A program made the position numbers and the translations under genes. From positions 1 to 6,244 of the forward strand of contig DJPP01000006.1 of assembly GCA_002438575.1 (NCBI GenBank): DNA of 6,244 nt, read 5' to 3'. Shown here in pieces: positions 6,061 to 6,244 of this stretch. How positions within the stretch are numbered: the first letter of the stretch is position 1; every line of letters begins with the position of its first letter. Below the pieces are notes generated by a model that had not been told where the DNA came from, did not search any database, and was given only the letters and a program-made list of their open reading frames with translations. The DNA comes from Oscillospiraceae bacterium UBA6409. GTDB lineage: Bacteria > Bacillota > Clostridia > Oscillospirales > Oscillospiraceae.

Positions 6061-6225
6061 ATGGATTTTTTCAGTATCGTATGCGGCGCGGCGTCGCTGC
6101 TGTGGCTGGCGGCCGGTGCGCTGGCGGTGGAGGACCACTGGCGGCAGCGGCGTCTGACCAAAAAGAGCGAGGAGGCGCTGGACAAGCTGCTGGAGGAGGT
6201 GTTCTGCGATGAGCAAGACGACTGA
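6061..6225 (+). CDS. 54-residue single-pass membrane protein
   Basis: Short protein with one hydrophobic segment at about residues 4-23 (FSIVCGAASLLWLAAGALAV), then a basic stretch WRQRRLTKK and an acidic amphipathic helix SEEALDKLLEEVF. The charge pattern suggests the C-terminus faces the cytoplasm. Start ATG 6061 is chosen from the spacing to AGGAGG at 6045-6050. It sits between terL and the next gene, overlapping that gene by 17 bases. One membrane helix is too few to call a holin with confidence, and no spanin or lysis motif is present. Function unknown; similar tiny membrane proteins are scattered in phage packaging regions. Confidence 0.7.
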   Translation: MDFFSIVCGAASLLWLAAGALAVEDHWRQRRLTKKSEEALDKLLEEVFCDEQDD

Positions 6226-6244
6226 GTTGGTGGAAAGGCTGCGG
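6209..6244 (+). CDS. start of the next gene, cut by the window end
   Basis: ATG at 6209 opens a frame (MSKTTELVERLR) that is still open at the last base. AGGAGG at 6194-6199, inside the upstream gene, is 9 bases before it, and the two genes overlap by 17 bases in different frames. In head modules the gene after terL is often the portal, but 12 residues are too few to say. Confidence 0.6.
   Translation, partial: MSKTTELVERLR

Overview
The window looks like part of a Caudoviricetes phage or prophage from a high-GC, low-GC-lineage Firmicute, most plausibly a gut clostridial host (Oscillospiraceae-like). The reasons are strong AGGAGG-type ribosome binding sites, G/C-ending codons throughout, tightly packed co-directional small genes, an unmistakable large terminase, and a PcfK/PcfJ pair of the type common in Firmicute phages and conjugative elements. 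The host assignment is inference from style; no host marker gene is present.

Layout, all on the + strand. Positions 1-309 hold the 3' part of a 3D-domain (three-aspartate) cell-wall hydrolase-like protein. It overlaps a small Cys-rich gene (270-536), which is followed by a zinc-ribbon protein (539-865). After a 30-base A-rich leader with a strong ribosome binding site come a PcfK-like gene (896-1258) and a PcfJ-like gene (1255-3039), overlapping by 4 bases. A DUF3102/coiled-coil gene (3036-4061) overlaps pcfJ by 4 bases, and a 69-residue four-cysteine protein (4063-4272) follows. The only real intergenic space (4273-4348) holds a strong hairpin next to the ribosome binding site of the large terminase (4349-6040). 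Behind terL lie a 54-residue single-pass membrane protein (6061-6225) and the first 12 codons of another gene (6209 onwards), which leaves the window.

The genes are stop/start-overlapping or nearly so, so they read as one late-early transcription unit leading into the packaging/head module. TerL is the motor and nuclease that packages DNA. No recognisable small terminase lies upstream of it. PcfK, PcfJ and the small Cys-rich proteins have no established biochemical role. No tRNA, rRNA, CRISPR, IS element or confident promoter was seen, and no convincing gene on the - strand: the long - strand reading frames are GC-rich shadows.

The most unusual signals are a perfect 12-bp-arm palindrome inside the DUF3102 gene, sitting at the start of a short patch of atypical codons; the foldable leader of terL; and the PcfK-PcfJ-DUF3102 cluster next to the terminase.
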